DNA from: Ctena decussata
Lineage: Eukaryota; Mollusca; Bivalvia; Lucinida; Lucinidae
Assembly (NCBI GenBank): GCA_963989385.1
Contig: OZ022501.1
Location: 91,310,979 to 91,374,978, forward strand
Direction: 5' to 3'
Length of the DNA stretch: 64,000 nucleotides
The position numbers and the translations under genes are program-made. Positions 34,505-43,494 of this stretch are shown here, piece by piece. The notes under the pieces were generated by a model. That model did not search any database and was not told the origin of the DNA. It saw only the letters and a list, made by a program, of their open reading frames with translations. The number at the start of each line of letters is the position of its first letter. Within the stretch, counting starts at the first letter, position 1.

Positions 34505-34841
34505 ATGTTCCTTCTTGTGAATGTATTCTCTGCTCTTGAAGGAACTCTTTCAGATTTTAATTTTACCTCACTGCAGCTGGTGTTGTGCAGTGTGGCGGCC
34601 GTAAAACGTCTCCCCGTACATCATCCATAGTGCAGATTATATTTTATTTTCGTCCTTTGAGATCAGAGGATATATTCGGAGAAATCTGAAATTTTAGATT
34701 GGTTTATACTAATATTCTAAGCCATCATTTTATATATTATTTGGACCCTTTTTTATACTAATCAGTCTTTGAATCGACTGTCCAATTAAGCTTAAGCAAT
34801 TACAGTATGCTCTTCTTTGGTTTCGTCACCAGATATTGTCA

Positions 34842-34887
34842 GGGTCACTGAAGAGGCTTTATTTGCCGAAACTACGTAGTCTGGCCC
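34842..34887 (+). ncRNA. Hammerhead ribozyme 2 (tandem copy)
   Basis: Identical layout to ribozyme 1, 383 bp downstream: gggtca, ctgaaga, ggc-tttattt-gcc, gaa, actacgtagt, c, tggccc. The only difference inside the 46 bp is one loop II base. Cleavage at both copies of one transcript would release a 383-nt RNA monomer. Confidence 0.88.
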
Positions 34888-35267
34888 ATGTTCCTTCTTG
34901 TGAATGTATTCTCTGCTCTTGAAGGAACTCTTTCAGATTTTAATTAGACCTCCTAAGCGGTTAACCAGTACTAAGTGCACATACTTTCGCCAGTAACTGA
35001 CAACTACCCTTCTTGAATCAGCGGAAGGAGAAACGAAAGTATGTGGCCAGACCGGGATTCGAACCCAGGACCTCTGACTTACGAGTCAGGTGCCCTACCG
35101 ACCCGGCCCGACTACAGTAACTCGGAATTGGCTATTTTTCAATTATCAAGGTATACAAAAGCACTATTCTTTCCATTTTCTCTTCCTTGGTTACATATTA
35201 AGAACTTCGAAAACTATTAAACATCACGGGAACGTAACCCCAGATTTACACCTAACATAATAGTAAC

Positions 35268-35390
35268 AAGAGGGCCACGAGGCCCTGAAACGCTCACCTG
35301 AGTAAAAAGGTCAAAGGTCAAACTAGGGTCATCATTTGAACAGACCTGGCAGTTTTACATTGTCAAAATATAAGAGTTGTTGTTTTATTG
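35268..35390. repeat. Dispersed repeat fragment (aggtcaaggtca type), left part
   Basis: It starts aagagggccacgaggccctg and continues with aaggtcaaaggtcaaact. Related sequence continues at 37320-37790 beyond the minisatellite block. I recognise it as a dispersed non-coding repeat, not a gene; the class is unknown. Confidence 0.4.
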
Positions 35391-35505
35391 TTTTACGTCC
35401 ATGTTACACAGCTATGGTCATGTCGGGACGGTCAGTTACCCTAATCACACAATTCCTGGGCAGGCTAAGACCTCCTAAGCGGTTAACCAGTACAAAGTGC
35501 GCAGC
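35372..35505 (-). mobile_element. SINE tail and body, truncated (uninterrupted copy)
   Basis: Same family as 34157-35112: ttttacgtccatgttacaca, gtcatgtcgggacggtcag, ctgggcagg, then agacctcctaagcggttaac without any insert. Its tRNA-like head is missing where the 45-bp minisatellite begins. Confidence 0.7.
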
Positions 35506-35830
35506 AGAATTAGCGCCACTTCGGGAGACTTCACCCTCTAGTAGCGCAGCTGTAGTAGCGCAGCGACATCAGCGCCACTTCAGGAGACTTCACCCTCTAG
35601 TAGCACAGCGGCATTAGCGCCACTTCAGGAGACTTCCCCTTGTAGCAGCGCAGCGGCATAAGCGGCACTTCAGGAGACTTCAACCTGTAGCAGCGCCGCG
35701 GCATTAGCGCCTTTTCAGGAGACTTCACCCTCTAGTAGCGCAGCGGCATTAGCGCCCTTTAAAACATTTCCCCCTCTAGTGGCGCAGCGGCATTGGTGCC
35801 ACTTAAGAGGACTTCGCCCTTTAGTACAGC
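35506..35830. repeat. 45-bp minisatellite, orientation 1
   Basis: The phrase gagacttc recurs at 35525, 35584, 35629, 35674 and 35719, mostly at 45-bp steps, with gtagcgcagcggcattagcg between. This is the reverse complement of the unit at 36421-37150. Confidence 0.9.
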
Positions 35831-36420
35831 AGCTCAACCTGGGCATTGTTTGTGACACCAGTTCCCAGGATCAGCTTGACCTCATCTAGTACACTGACCC
35901 TGTAGGGAGTTTTGTCCAAGCGGCCTTCAGCCGCGATGCTTGCCTAGTGTCCGGTGTCATCAGTAAAGAGCTGGTTCGCGGATCATGCTTGATAGTAAGA
36001 GGCCACCGCCAAGATGGCTCAGTAATGAACAGCACCGCCTAGATGGCCTTGACCGAGGGCCCTTGCATAAGGAGCTTGTTGTAAATGGTTGTCATGTGTC
36101 AGGAATATTTGGATTCATTGCTTCCAGAAACTAAAGTGCAGTAACACTGAATAAGCATTGTTGTGACATTCTCAGGCCATTTTTTAAGGTGACAATATGC
36201 CTGGTTCAGCTCAACCTGGGCACTGCTTGTGACCCTTCCCAGTTCCCAGGATCAATTTGTTTCTACCTGATTGCACTGACCCTGTTGGGAGTAGGTCTGA
36301 TAATGTCTGATCAAAAAAGTCTAAAGTATTACCATAAAGATAACGTAAATTTTAAATTTTGGCAACTGAGTTATTACTGAAGACTCAGGGATGAATAAAA
36401 TGCTGAGCTACTGAAAGGTG
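35831..36420. other. Spacer between the two minisatellite blocks
   Basis: It contains a direct repeat: cagctcaacctgggca with cagttcccaggatca at 35829-35875 and again at 36208-36255. No gene is supported. Confidence 0.5.
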
Positions 36421-37150
36421 ACGACTTCTAAAGTCGCACAGTTCCACTGCTTTATTAAAGGTGATGTCTTCTGCACTAGCGCTAGTTCCGCTGCGCTACT
36501 AAAAGGGGCTGTCTCCTGTAGTAGCGCTAATGCCACTGCACTACTATAAGAGAATGTCTTCTGAAGTAGCGCTATTGCCGCTGCTCTACTATAAGGAGAA
36601 GTCTTCTGAAGTAGCGCTATTGCCGCTGCGCTGCATAAAGGGACTGTCTTCTGTTGTCGCGCTAAAGCCGCAGCGCTACTATAAGGGAATGTCTTCTGAA
36701 GTAGCGCTATTGCCGCTGCGCTACTATAAACGGATGTCTTGTGAAGTAGCGTTATTGCCGCTGCGCTACTAAAAGGGGAAGTCTTCTGAAATAGCGCTAT
36801 TGCCGCTGCGCTACTAAAAGGGGCTGTCTCCTGTAGTAGCGCTAATGCCGCTGCGCTACTATAAGGGAATGTCTTCTGAAGTAGCGCTATTGCCGCTGCG
36901 CTACTATAAGGTAATGTCTTTTGAAGTAGCGCAAATGCCGCTGCGCAACTGTAAGGGAATGTCTTCTGAAGTAGCGCTATTCCCGCTGCGCTACTAAAAG
37001 GGGAAGTCTTTTGAAGTAGCGCGATTGCCGCAGCGATTGTATTAGGGGCTGTCTTCTGAATAAATGCTATTGCTGCTGCGCTACTATCAGAAGCTGTCTT
37101 GTGAAGTAGCCCTATTGCCTTTGCGCTACTGAAAGATGTCTTGTGAAGCA
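36421..37150. repeat. 45-bp minisatellite, orientation 2
   Basis: About 16 units of the type gtcttctgaagtagcgctat plus tgccgctgcgctactataag, with starts at 36511, 36556, 36601 and 36646 (exactly 45 bp apart). Because 45 is divisible by three, one frame stays open for 80 codons and reads as a 15-residue repeat. I treat that as a by-product, not a protein. Confidence 0.92.
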
Positions 37151-37319
37151 GTGCTTATAAACATAAAGGAGTACTATTTTTAATTTTGTAGTAGATCTAT
37201 CTGTACATTGGTCCACCCACCAACCCTCTTTTTCGTGATGGTCTTACGTGAAAGATGGACCGAACAATCTTGGAACAAAATCTTCAAAACTTTCCATGAA
37301 ATCTAGAGTTCTAGCATAT

Positions 37320-37790
37320 TCTTATATTTGATCTTGGCGTAAAAAAGGTCAAGGTCAACTCAAGGTCATCATTTAAACAATCTTTGTTTTACTCGAGTAC
37401 CCAACGCTACATACCAAAGTTCAAGGACATTTGTCAATTGGTTCAGGAGAAGAAGACTTTTAAAGGTTTTTACCTTATGGTGGCAATGTCGGTCATGTGA
37501 TCTGGACGCGCTGAACAAATTTTCGTTCCCTCAACTTCTCAAGGCTCTGTATGAAACATGGTGACAATTGGCCCAGTGGCTTTTCAGGAGATTGTCAAAT
37601 TGTCAAAATATGAGAGTCCTGTGTCAAAGGTCGAAGAATGACCTTGACCTTTTGTACTCACAAATCTTTATGTACTCATTAACACTACAGTTTAAATTGT
37701 CGAAATATGAGAGACCTGGGTCAAAGGTCAAATAATGACCTTGACCATTTTTACTCACAAATCTTCATGTACTTATTAATACAATAATGA
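37320..37790. repeat. Dispersed repeat (aggtcaaggtca type), right part
   Basis: It contains two diverged direct segments, each with gtcaaa.tgtc(a/g)aa.atatgagag followed by aatgaccttgacc (about 37595-37660 and 37690-37750). Non-coding. Confidence 0.4.
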
Positions 37791-37808
37791 CCTACAGTCA
37801 AAGCCGAT

Positions 37809-37999
37809 AATGTGACATTTGCGCCCAGCGAAGTCCTAGATCAGCCTGGACATTGGCCCAGTCAGATCAGAGTCTTTGCTGTGTGCTAAGTGTATAGCTA
37901 AGGGCCTACGCCATTCCTTGCAGGCAGATAATACTCTGATAAAACTGGACGAATGCCCAGGCGGATCTTTGTCTTCGCTGGGCGCTAATATCACATTGT
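37809..37999. mobile_element. Palindromic MITE, family B
   Basis: The outer ends, aatgtgacatttgcgcccag and ctgggcgctaatatcacatt, are complementary. The inner halves match the other family B copies. Confidence 0.75.
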
Positions 38000-38624
38000 T
38001 GGTTTTGTCACGGTGCGACTCTGATAATTTCGACGAATGGTCCTAAACTGTACGGAAATAAAGTTATAAAAATGATTTTGTTCCGCTTTATAAATGCACT
38101 GCAATCCACTTAAATCGTCGACATCCGTACCAAGTTACATCGACTGCAGTATCAGACACAATATTACCTCATCGACAGCAGTATCACTGAAAACAAAACT
38201 CTCCCGGAACATCTTTCCAACGTGCATTTCTTTGCAAACTTTAAACGTTTAACCTTTGGAATGATATTTTCCACGTGTTTCAATGGTTGATTAGCAACGA
38301 GATAGGTTAAATAACACACTTTTTGCATATTGTGCCTATTTTTTACTTTTTTGGGTTTGACACTGCTTCATATGAAAACAAGCGACACAATCGCTCACCA
38401 AGACTTTTCGCAGAAAAGGAAAATATCTAACAACAAAGTCTGACAGAAAAAATATTGAAAAATACCTTAGGATTTCACTGAAGAAACTTCCGTTCGCGTG
38501 TTATCCCTCTATCGACAGCAGTACTGCTCGGTCGAAAGCCGTATTTCTCGGTCGACAGCCAAATACGCAGTACCGTCTCGGTCGACAGCATAGGTAGAAG
38601 CATTGGTATTACCCCCGTGTTCTA

Positions 38625-38915
38625 CGCCACCTGGAGTATTAAACAATACTTTATTTATCAGTTACAACATAAGTACAACATAAGTACATCAATATACAGT
38701 TTTATACATTCCAGGATCTGGCTGTAAGCTTAGAGCTTATAAATGCCATTTCCTGCCAGATCATCAACAAACTACGGCATTTGTGAATGAGTGCTAATAT
38801 TTATCTGTAACTTGTGGTACATGTACATCTCGATAAAGAACTGTTAACACAAAGAGGAAAAATAAATAACTGGAGTAGAATATTAAACAGAATGATTGGA
38901 AAGCAAGAAAAAAGA

Positions 38916-38950
<35 letters not shown>

Positions 38951-39858
38951 CATGTGCAACATTACATTGTTTATACTATATATAATACATTAGGCGAAAG
39001 AGTCATATTTGTAAATAATATACAAAACAGGATTGAATCTAATTCAAACTAAGATGAGTAGTCACACAAAATAACAGTACAACACAGTAAAGTTTGCGTA
39101 CAATGGTTCAAAGTAAGAAGTAAAGAAGAAAAGAACTGCTGCGAACTCTGCTCTGATTCTACCATATTTCTGCACTTCAATTGTTACAACTAGCCGAATA
39201 CGTACATGGTATACTATATGTGTTCCTTTTGGAGTTAGCTAAATCTTTTAGAATTTATAAAATAATTCTGAACTTTTTTGTGAATTCTATTGGATATTAG
39301 CGGGAGGCGTAGAAACTAAACTGCTGATCGAAAATGTAAAACTGACCGCACAGTTTTACTTCCTATTTCAATGAAAATTATATCAACGAAATGCTGAATA
39401 ATTGTATTTTTCGGAATGAACACGGAAAGTGATCATTTTATGACAAAAAAAAAAAAAAGAGAAATATGCGGGCAAAAACTTTGGTCAACGCAGTGCAAAA
39501 GTCATGATTTACTACATATTTTATACATTTTGAGGGTAGTCAATTAAACTAAAAATGACCGCGGTATTTCTTATGCTGTCTTTTTAAAAATATATCAGGC
39601 TGTTCGAATGCGGATTTCAAAATGAACACGGAAAAATGGATTTGAATATAAGGAAAAATTAAATTAGAAGATAAAGATGACTTGCCCATATCTCGTAGTG
39701 TATTTCATTGCCTGTTCGATTCGCGAATAACGATTATCGATTTTTAAAGAGTGGCGTGGAATGTTATCCATGGTTAGACATTCTATCAAATCGAACAACT
39801 AAGTGTCTGATGAACCAAAGCAGGACCAAGGGCTCGATTACAAACCTGTTAAGCCCCC
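38625..39858. other. No gene; microsatellite only
   Basis: A (GA)n run lies at about 38919-38947. The phrase caatactttatttatcagtt at 38643 resembles the 3' end of a minus-strand LINE, but too little remains to classify it. No coding region is supported. Confidence 0.4.
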
Positions 39859-40639
39859 AGTAGTATGTATTCCGGTGCATGAAAGTGAAAAGAGGATGAG
39901 GTGATGAGGATGAGGGGTTGCATAATTAATTAATTATGTAATTAATGACGTAATGGGGCAGGTGGTAATATGACGTAACAATTAGCACCTTTGGGAAGTT
40001 GACGGAAGATGCGGTTTGGATGGTAGCGTTGACGTAATGTCACAATGCATCAAATTATCACCTTTGGGGAGGTTGGTGGAAGATGCGTTTGGGAGGCTGG
40101 TGTTATTGCTTGAAATGAGCAAGAACAACGCTTTTAATTAGGTAATTAACGACGTCATGTGGTCACCTGGGAATAAATGTCGTAACATCGATGCTATCAG
40201 TTGTCACGGCACTGTGAATACTAGCACCCTGTCTAATATTAATTCAAAATGTTTCTCTTGTTTGTAATTTTACAATAGAAATGCTATCGAAAACAGACGC
40301 AGATATTCAAAACGTTCTTTTTTTCCGTCGTAGATCTACTTTCGATTTCTACATTCGGTTTAATACACCCAAACAAACAAACAGTGCAACCTGCTGGAAG
40401 CTATTTTGAAATCAGGTCAATTTCAAGATTGACCGCGGTCCATTTTGGAATTCCAAATTGGACAGCTCAGTTTTGAGATAGGTCGTTGTTGCTACCCACT
40501 GTCAATATTACGATTGTGGGTGCCTACCGACATTGCTTACTTATTCATGAAAGTTATTGTCAAATCTTCAACTAGAGACATATAACAAAACACACTTTCA
40601 TTTAATCTGCGCCGATTATTTTTTTAAAGATTTTTCTTG

Positions 40640-41340
40640 TTTCTTTTATTTATGGCTCTTACTTTGCAGGTATGTCAAATTCCTGCAAGACAAGCTTTAT
40701 CAAATCATTGTTGGAGCAGTCAGACAAGACTTTTTCTGAAAAGCCCTGACGCATCATATATTTCTACAATGTATACCAAAGCAAATTTACTGAAATGGAA
40801 GCCAGTATACCAAATATATCATTTTTTCAAGGCCTTCCCCAGCGATGCGACATCGAGAAATTCGCTGAGTCAGAGAGACATCTGTTTCTAGTGTTCGATG
40901 ATTTATATTACGAAGCCATTTCTTCAAAGGACTTAAGCGACCTGACAATAATTTTGTGTCATCACCAATATTAGTCGCATTTTTACCTCCTATATATATT
41001 TACCAGCGGTAAATTTTCCAAGACTGTAGCGACAAACTGGCACTATATTGTCTTGTTTACTTTGCGCAATCGACTGCAGTTAATAACATTAGCTACTCAG
41101 TTTTTGTCTGTGTATACGACAGGGTCATTGTAGAAAATTTAGTTATTGATTTATCACCCAGGTGTCCAAACCATCGCTATATGCTTAGGAAAAACGTTCT
41201 TCCAGGGCAATATCCGATTATTTATGAATTACAATAGGTTTTCTATGTGGTGTACATTATCGGAAATATACTCAGTATCACTCATGAACAGAATAGATGC
41301 ACACGTATATTTTCTCAGGTATTTGAGTGTCAGAGGAGAC
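40640..41340 (+). pseudogene. Broken FtsK/HerA-type DNA-packaging ATPase (Polinton/virus-like), left copy
   Basis: Remains of a P-loop ATPase of the kind that loads DNA into capsids in Polinton/adintovirus-like elements and their viral relatives. In one frame from about 40666 come a degenerate Walker A (GMSNSCKTSFIKSLLE, where the usual GxGKT glycine is lost), an in-frame stop at 40747, then FFQGLPQRCDIEKFAESERH and the Walker B stretch LFLVFDDLYYEAISSKDL, then LCHH and a stop at 40972. About 180 bp later, in another frame, is HPGVQTIAICLGKTFFQGN, which fits the segment expected after the HH pair. A lost P-loop residue, a stop, an insertion and a frameshift make it non-functional. The assignment rests on motif order recalled from the family, not on a search. 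Confidence 0.6.
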
Positions 41341-41549
41341 ATTTACTGCAGACCGCTACCGCAAAGCAGTTAAATGTGCTTTACGAAATAGCATTTAATG
41401 TACTTAAAGGAAATATTTCTCTCACGGACGAGGACTTTTCTATACTTTATAAGCATAGAAATGTGCTACGGAAATTGTCTTTGAAAGAAATAGACAGATA
41501 TACGAAAAGGCAATTACTTGAGTGGGGTTTAATTGCAAAAAACCTTTGA
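41247..41549 (+). CDS. Small basic ORF next to the ATPase remains, left copy
   Basis: A 100-codon open frame with RRHLLQTATAKQLNVLYEIA and FNVLKGNISLTDEDF followed by a basic, leucine-rich stretch (HRNVLRKLSLKEIDRYTKRQ). I recall small proteins with the pattern LxxIAxNxLxGNxxL in mobile elements that also carry this kind of ATPase, but their role is unknown to me. In the right arm the frame is one base different and the ORF runs to 143 codons. It may be a remnant rather than a working gene. Confidence 0.4.
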   Translation: MVYIIGNILSITHEQNRCTRIFSQVFECQRRHLLQTATAKQLNVLYEIAFNVLKGNISLTDEDFSILYKHRNVLRKLSLKEIDRYTKRQLLEWGLIAKNL

Positions 41550-41639
41550 TCGCTACTGGGACCACTTTGATCACTGCTGGGCACATTTTGATCGCTACTG
41601 GGAACGTTGCAGTTGCAGATATAAAATAGTCAGACTTAT

Positions 41640-42330
41640 TTTCAGTTTTGTATTTCTTATACCTTCAGCTGCAAAGTAGCCGAGTTCAAAGTTAAGGGGC
41701 ATATTGATTTGATACTGTCTGTCCGCATTTGCCTGTAAGCCCGTTTACTTGTTTGTTTGGCCGACCATTATGCAATTAGCACTCAATAATGGTTTTAGGT
41801 AGAATCTTGAAATTTAATGTACATAAAGGTAAAATATTACCTAGTGGCCGTTGGGATAAAGATGGTTAGAGCCCCACTGTGTCTGGGGCACAACACCTAC
41901 AAGGAGGAGCCCATGCCTCTTCTTTCGCATCCTTTTTATTTCCAAATTATTCGAAAAAGGTACCTATTTACTGCGGGGTTGACACCCATCGGGCACACTA
42001 AGTCGAAATGACATCGTACCGACGTCGATGCGACGTCGGTATGATGTCATTTCGACGTGCCTACTAGGCAAAGAGAGTTTTTCAGGCGCCAGTTGACCCA
42101 AACCGAGAATACCAACAAAGAGGTTGTGCGCCCAGCAAAGACTCAGATCAGCCTAGGAATCCGGCCAGTCTGATCAGAGTCTATGCTGTCCGCATGGATG
42201 TATCTAAGACCCTCAGCTACCCTTTAAGCACTTAGCAAAGAGTCTGATCGGACTGTGCGGATGCCCAGGCTGATCTGAGTCTTAGCTAGGCGCACAACCA
42301 CTTTGTTTTCTCGTGTTGCGGCTCATGTGG
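41640..42330. repeat. Dispersed repeat block, copy inside the left arm
   Basis: Shares aagtagccgagttcaaagtt, a gtttggccgaccattat phrase, ccatgcctc.tctttcgcat and the inverted motif cgaaatgacatcgtaccgac / gtcggtatgatgtcatttcg (42007-42058) with the block at 43495-44257, ending in MITE B. The second copy lies just beyond the arm, so the left side has two direct copies and the right side only the arm copy (59754-60420). Confidence 0.8.
42115..42306. mobile_element. Palindromic MITE, family B
   Basis: The ends, aacaaagaggttgtgcgccc and gcgcacaaccactttgtt, are complementary. The inner halves carry actcagatcagcct and aggctgatctgagt. Confidence 0.75.
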
Positions 42331-42419
42331 AATGGGCATTAATTTAATTGGATCGTACTTTTTTTTTACTTCCGTTAATGTGATTGACGAGTTATGTCCC
42401 TTTTTGTTTGAGTCATTTT

Positions 42420-42630
42420 TATCCCCGACCGAAAGGTTCTGGGATATAGCGATTAACCTTGGGTTTGTCTGTCCGTCCATCCGTCCGTCTTCTGTTCGTC
42501 TGTCCGTACAGATTTTCTTGTCTGCCCCATATCTTAAATATCCTTTGGAATATTTTCATTAAACCTCGCAATTATATAGAACAGGTCATGCTGATGTTTC
42601 GCATATAAGAATGGTAACTCTTGCCATAAT
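42420..42630 (-). repeat. Single-unit relative of the 156-bp/CGGA/hairpin element
   Basis: In complement it carries the same tail as 5164-5265 (ccccgaccgaaaggtt ... gggatatagcg), a tgtccgtccatccgtccgtc microsatellite and one body unit (gaatattttcattaaacc, gaacaggtcatgctgatg). The right-arm copy is at 59430-59640. Confidence 0.8.
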
Positions 42631-42769
42631 ATTTTCTGCTTCGTCAGTTGTGACGCTTTCTAGAAGACTTTCACCGATGTTTGATATATTCCTGTCATGC
42701 CTGTCTTTCATCATTACACAGGTCGGTCAGTCTCGTGCGCATATAATCAAGTAAATGTTCTTACTACAA

Positions 42770-43092
42770 TGAAGGCTGCAGATAATATCTCGGGATAATA
42801 TCACAGCGGCCGCCAATGACACTCATGCACAGGTGACAATTACTGTTTCACGCGTTGAACCGCCTTTAGAAATTCAAACCATAACAGCAGACTTCAAAAC
42901 GCTATCTTCCATCGAGTTTATTGTTTTCCACAATGAAAGCTGCAGATAATATCTCGGGATAATATCACGGCGGCCGCCAATGACACTCCTGCACAGGTGA
43001 CAATTACTGTTTCACGCATTGAACCGCCTTTAGAAATTCAAACCATAATAGCAGACTTCAAAATGCTATCTTCCATCGAGTTTATTGTTTTC
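42770..43092. repeat. 164-bp tandem repeat, two copies (left arm)
   Basis: The phrase gagtttattgtttt recurs at 42914 and 43078, exactly 164 bp apart. Each unit has ctcgggataatatcac, gcggccgcc and caggtgacaattactg. The right arm has five copies. Confidence 0.93.
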
Positions 43093-43193
43093 AATTTTAA
43101 AGGCGATAAGTGTTTTGCAAGTGAGACAACTTATTTGTCAATATCGCACACCAGGCAATATCGCACACTACGGTACTTACCCTACATACTGGG

Positions 43194-43415
43194 TCAGTTC
43201 TGAGTGTACACAGGGGAGGCCCAGCCCCGGAGGCCAGTGACTATGAAGTCACTGCCCGTCCAAAGGTGGGCACCAGGGCAGTCCTCCACCGACACCACTG
43301 CTGTAATGTTCACACATAAGTTTGCAAATGGTATAACTCCACATCTGCATAGATTCACAAAAATTAATATCAAGAACGCACAAATTTCCATCTTTACTCT
43401 AAGGATTACTTGCAA
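43194..43415 (-). CDS. Possible small secreted peptide, left copy
   Basis: A 73-codon ORF. From the internal Met of MEICAFLILIFVNLCRCG it has a good signal-peptide shape: hydrophobic core, then Cys-Gly. The mature part would be short (VIPFANLCVNITAVVS... ending PVYTQN), with two cysteines and one NIT sequon. The identical ORF in the right arm (58123-58374) extends ten codons further upstream. It may be a real peptide, an exon of a larger gene or chance; I do not recognise it. Confidence 0.3.
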   Translation of the reverse strand: MQVILRVKMEICAFLILIFVNLCRCGVIPFANLCVNITAVVSVEDCPGAHLWTGSDFIVTGLRGWASPVYTQN

Positions 43416-43494
43416 GGAATGACAGACCCGACCACCTGCAGTACCCTAAACAGCTTCTGTCGCAGACATATTATGTCACTGGCCTTCATAGTCA

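Larger units (their letters stand above)
34252..34945 (+). mobile_element. Hammerhead-ribozyme repeat element (retrozyme-like), 1.8 tandem units
   Basis: Two direct copies of a ~312-bp segment (34252-34563 and 34634-34945) with a ~70-bp linker give a 383-bp period. Each copy carries a complete type I hammerhead (34459-34504 and 34842-34887). There is no protein-coding capacity. A tandem, LTR-like layout with a self-cleaving ribozyme in each repeat is the hallmark of retrozymes and of Penelope-like elements. Those are thought to spread through circular RNAs released by ribozyme cleavage. The linker (gtggcggccgtaaaacgtct) recurs alone at 46085-46155 and in the minus-strand copy at 55690-56163. 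Confidence 0.8.
34157..35112 (-). mobile_element. tRNA-derived SINE interrupted by a hammerhead-ribozyme element
   Basis: The minus-strand SINE has its tRNA-like head at 35046-35112 (B box in complement gggattcgaaccc, A box degenerate, anticodon arm ctgac/gtcag with a loop one base short). The body at 34946-35045 holds gaccggg and cgaaagtatgtgg phrases. The tail is at 34157-34251 (gtcatgtcgggacggtcagt). A second copy at 35372-35505 runs unbroken from ctgggcagg into agacctcctaagcgg. That gives the empty-site structure and shows that 34252-34945 is an insertion. Not a functional tRNA gene. Confidence 0.75.
26481..38619. mobile_element. 12.1-kb interval bounded by inverted repeats and a 5-bp TSD
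   Basis: Terminal inverted repeats of ~115 bp (26481-26596 and about 38509-38619) begin cacgggggtaataccaatgc and are about 95% alike. Both contain repeated ggctgtcgac(c) phrases. A second cluster of tacggctgtcgat phrases lies about 330 bp further in on each side (26922-26990; 38105-38190). The outer flanks carry a perfect 5-bp duplication, ttcta (26476-26480, 38620-38624). A CAC start with a 5-bp duplication recalls the Transib/RAG lineage, but no transposase remains are visible and the starting bases are not the usual consensus, so this is a weak suggestion. The interior is mainly other elements. Confidence 0.6.
39859..43441. repeat. Left arm of a 22-kb inverted duplication
   Basis: The sequence from cagtagtatgtattccggtg to the cccgaccacctgcag end reappears in reverse complement at 58127-62201, with only scattered differences that I could see (for example one A in a run near 41540). 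The right arm is 492 bp longer, which equals three 164-bp tandem units (2 copies here, 5 there). Contents in order: non-coding start, packaging-ATPase pseudogene, small ORF, a dispersed repeat with MITE B, the CGGA/hairpin repeat, the 164-bp array and a small signal-peptide ORF on the minus strand. Confidence 0.93.

Noticed and set aside
35046..35112. tRNA gene (minus strand) with a clear B box
   Set aside because: The anticodon loop is one base short, the acceptor stem does not pair well and the sequence continues into a SINE body; a second copy at 44290 has the same defects.
36530..36772. 80-codon ORF with a 15-residue repeat (SSEVALLPLRYYK type)
   Set aside because: It is the translation of a 45-bp minisatellite; the period is a multiple of three, so the frame stays open by chance, and the array exists in both orientations.
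26481..38619. Firm assignment to Transib or a RAG-like transposon
   Set aside because: Only the CAC tip and 5-bp duplication fit; the rest of the tip does not match the usual heptamer and no transposase trace was found.
42640..42670. Hammerhead-like CTGACGA on the minus strand in the inverted arm
   Set aside because: The following bases do not form stem II, so the core is not complete.
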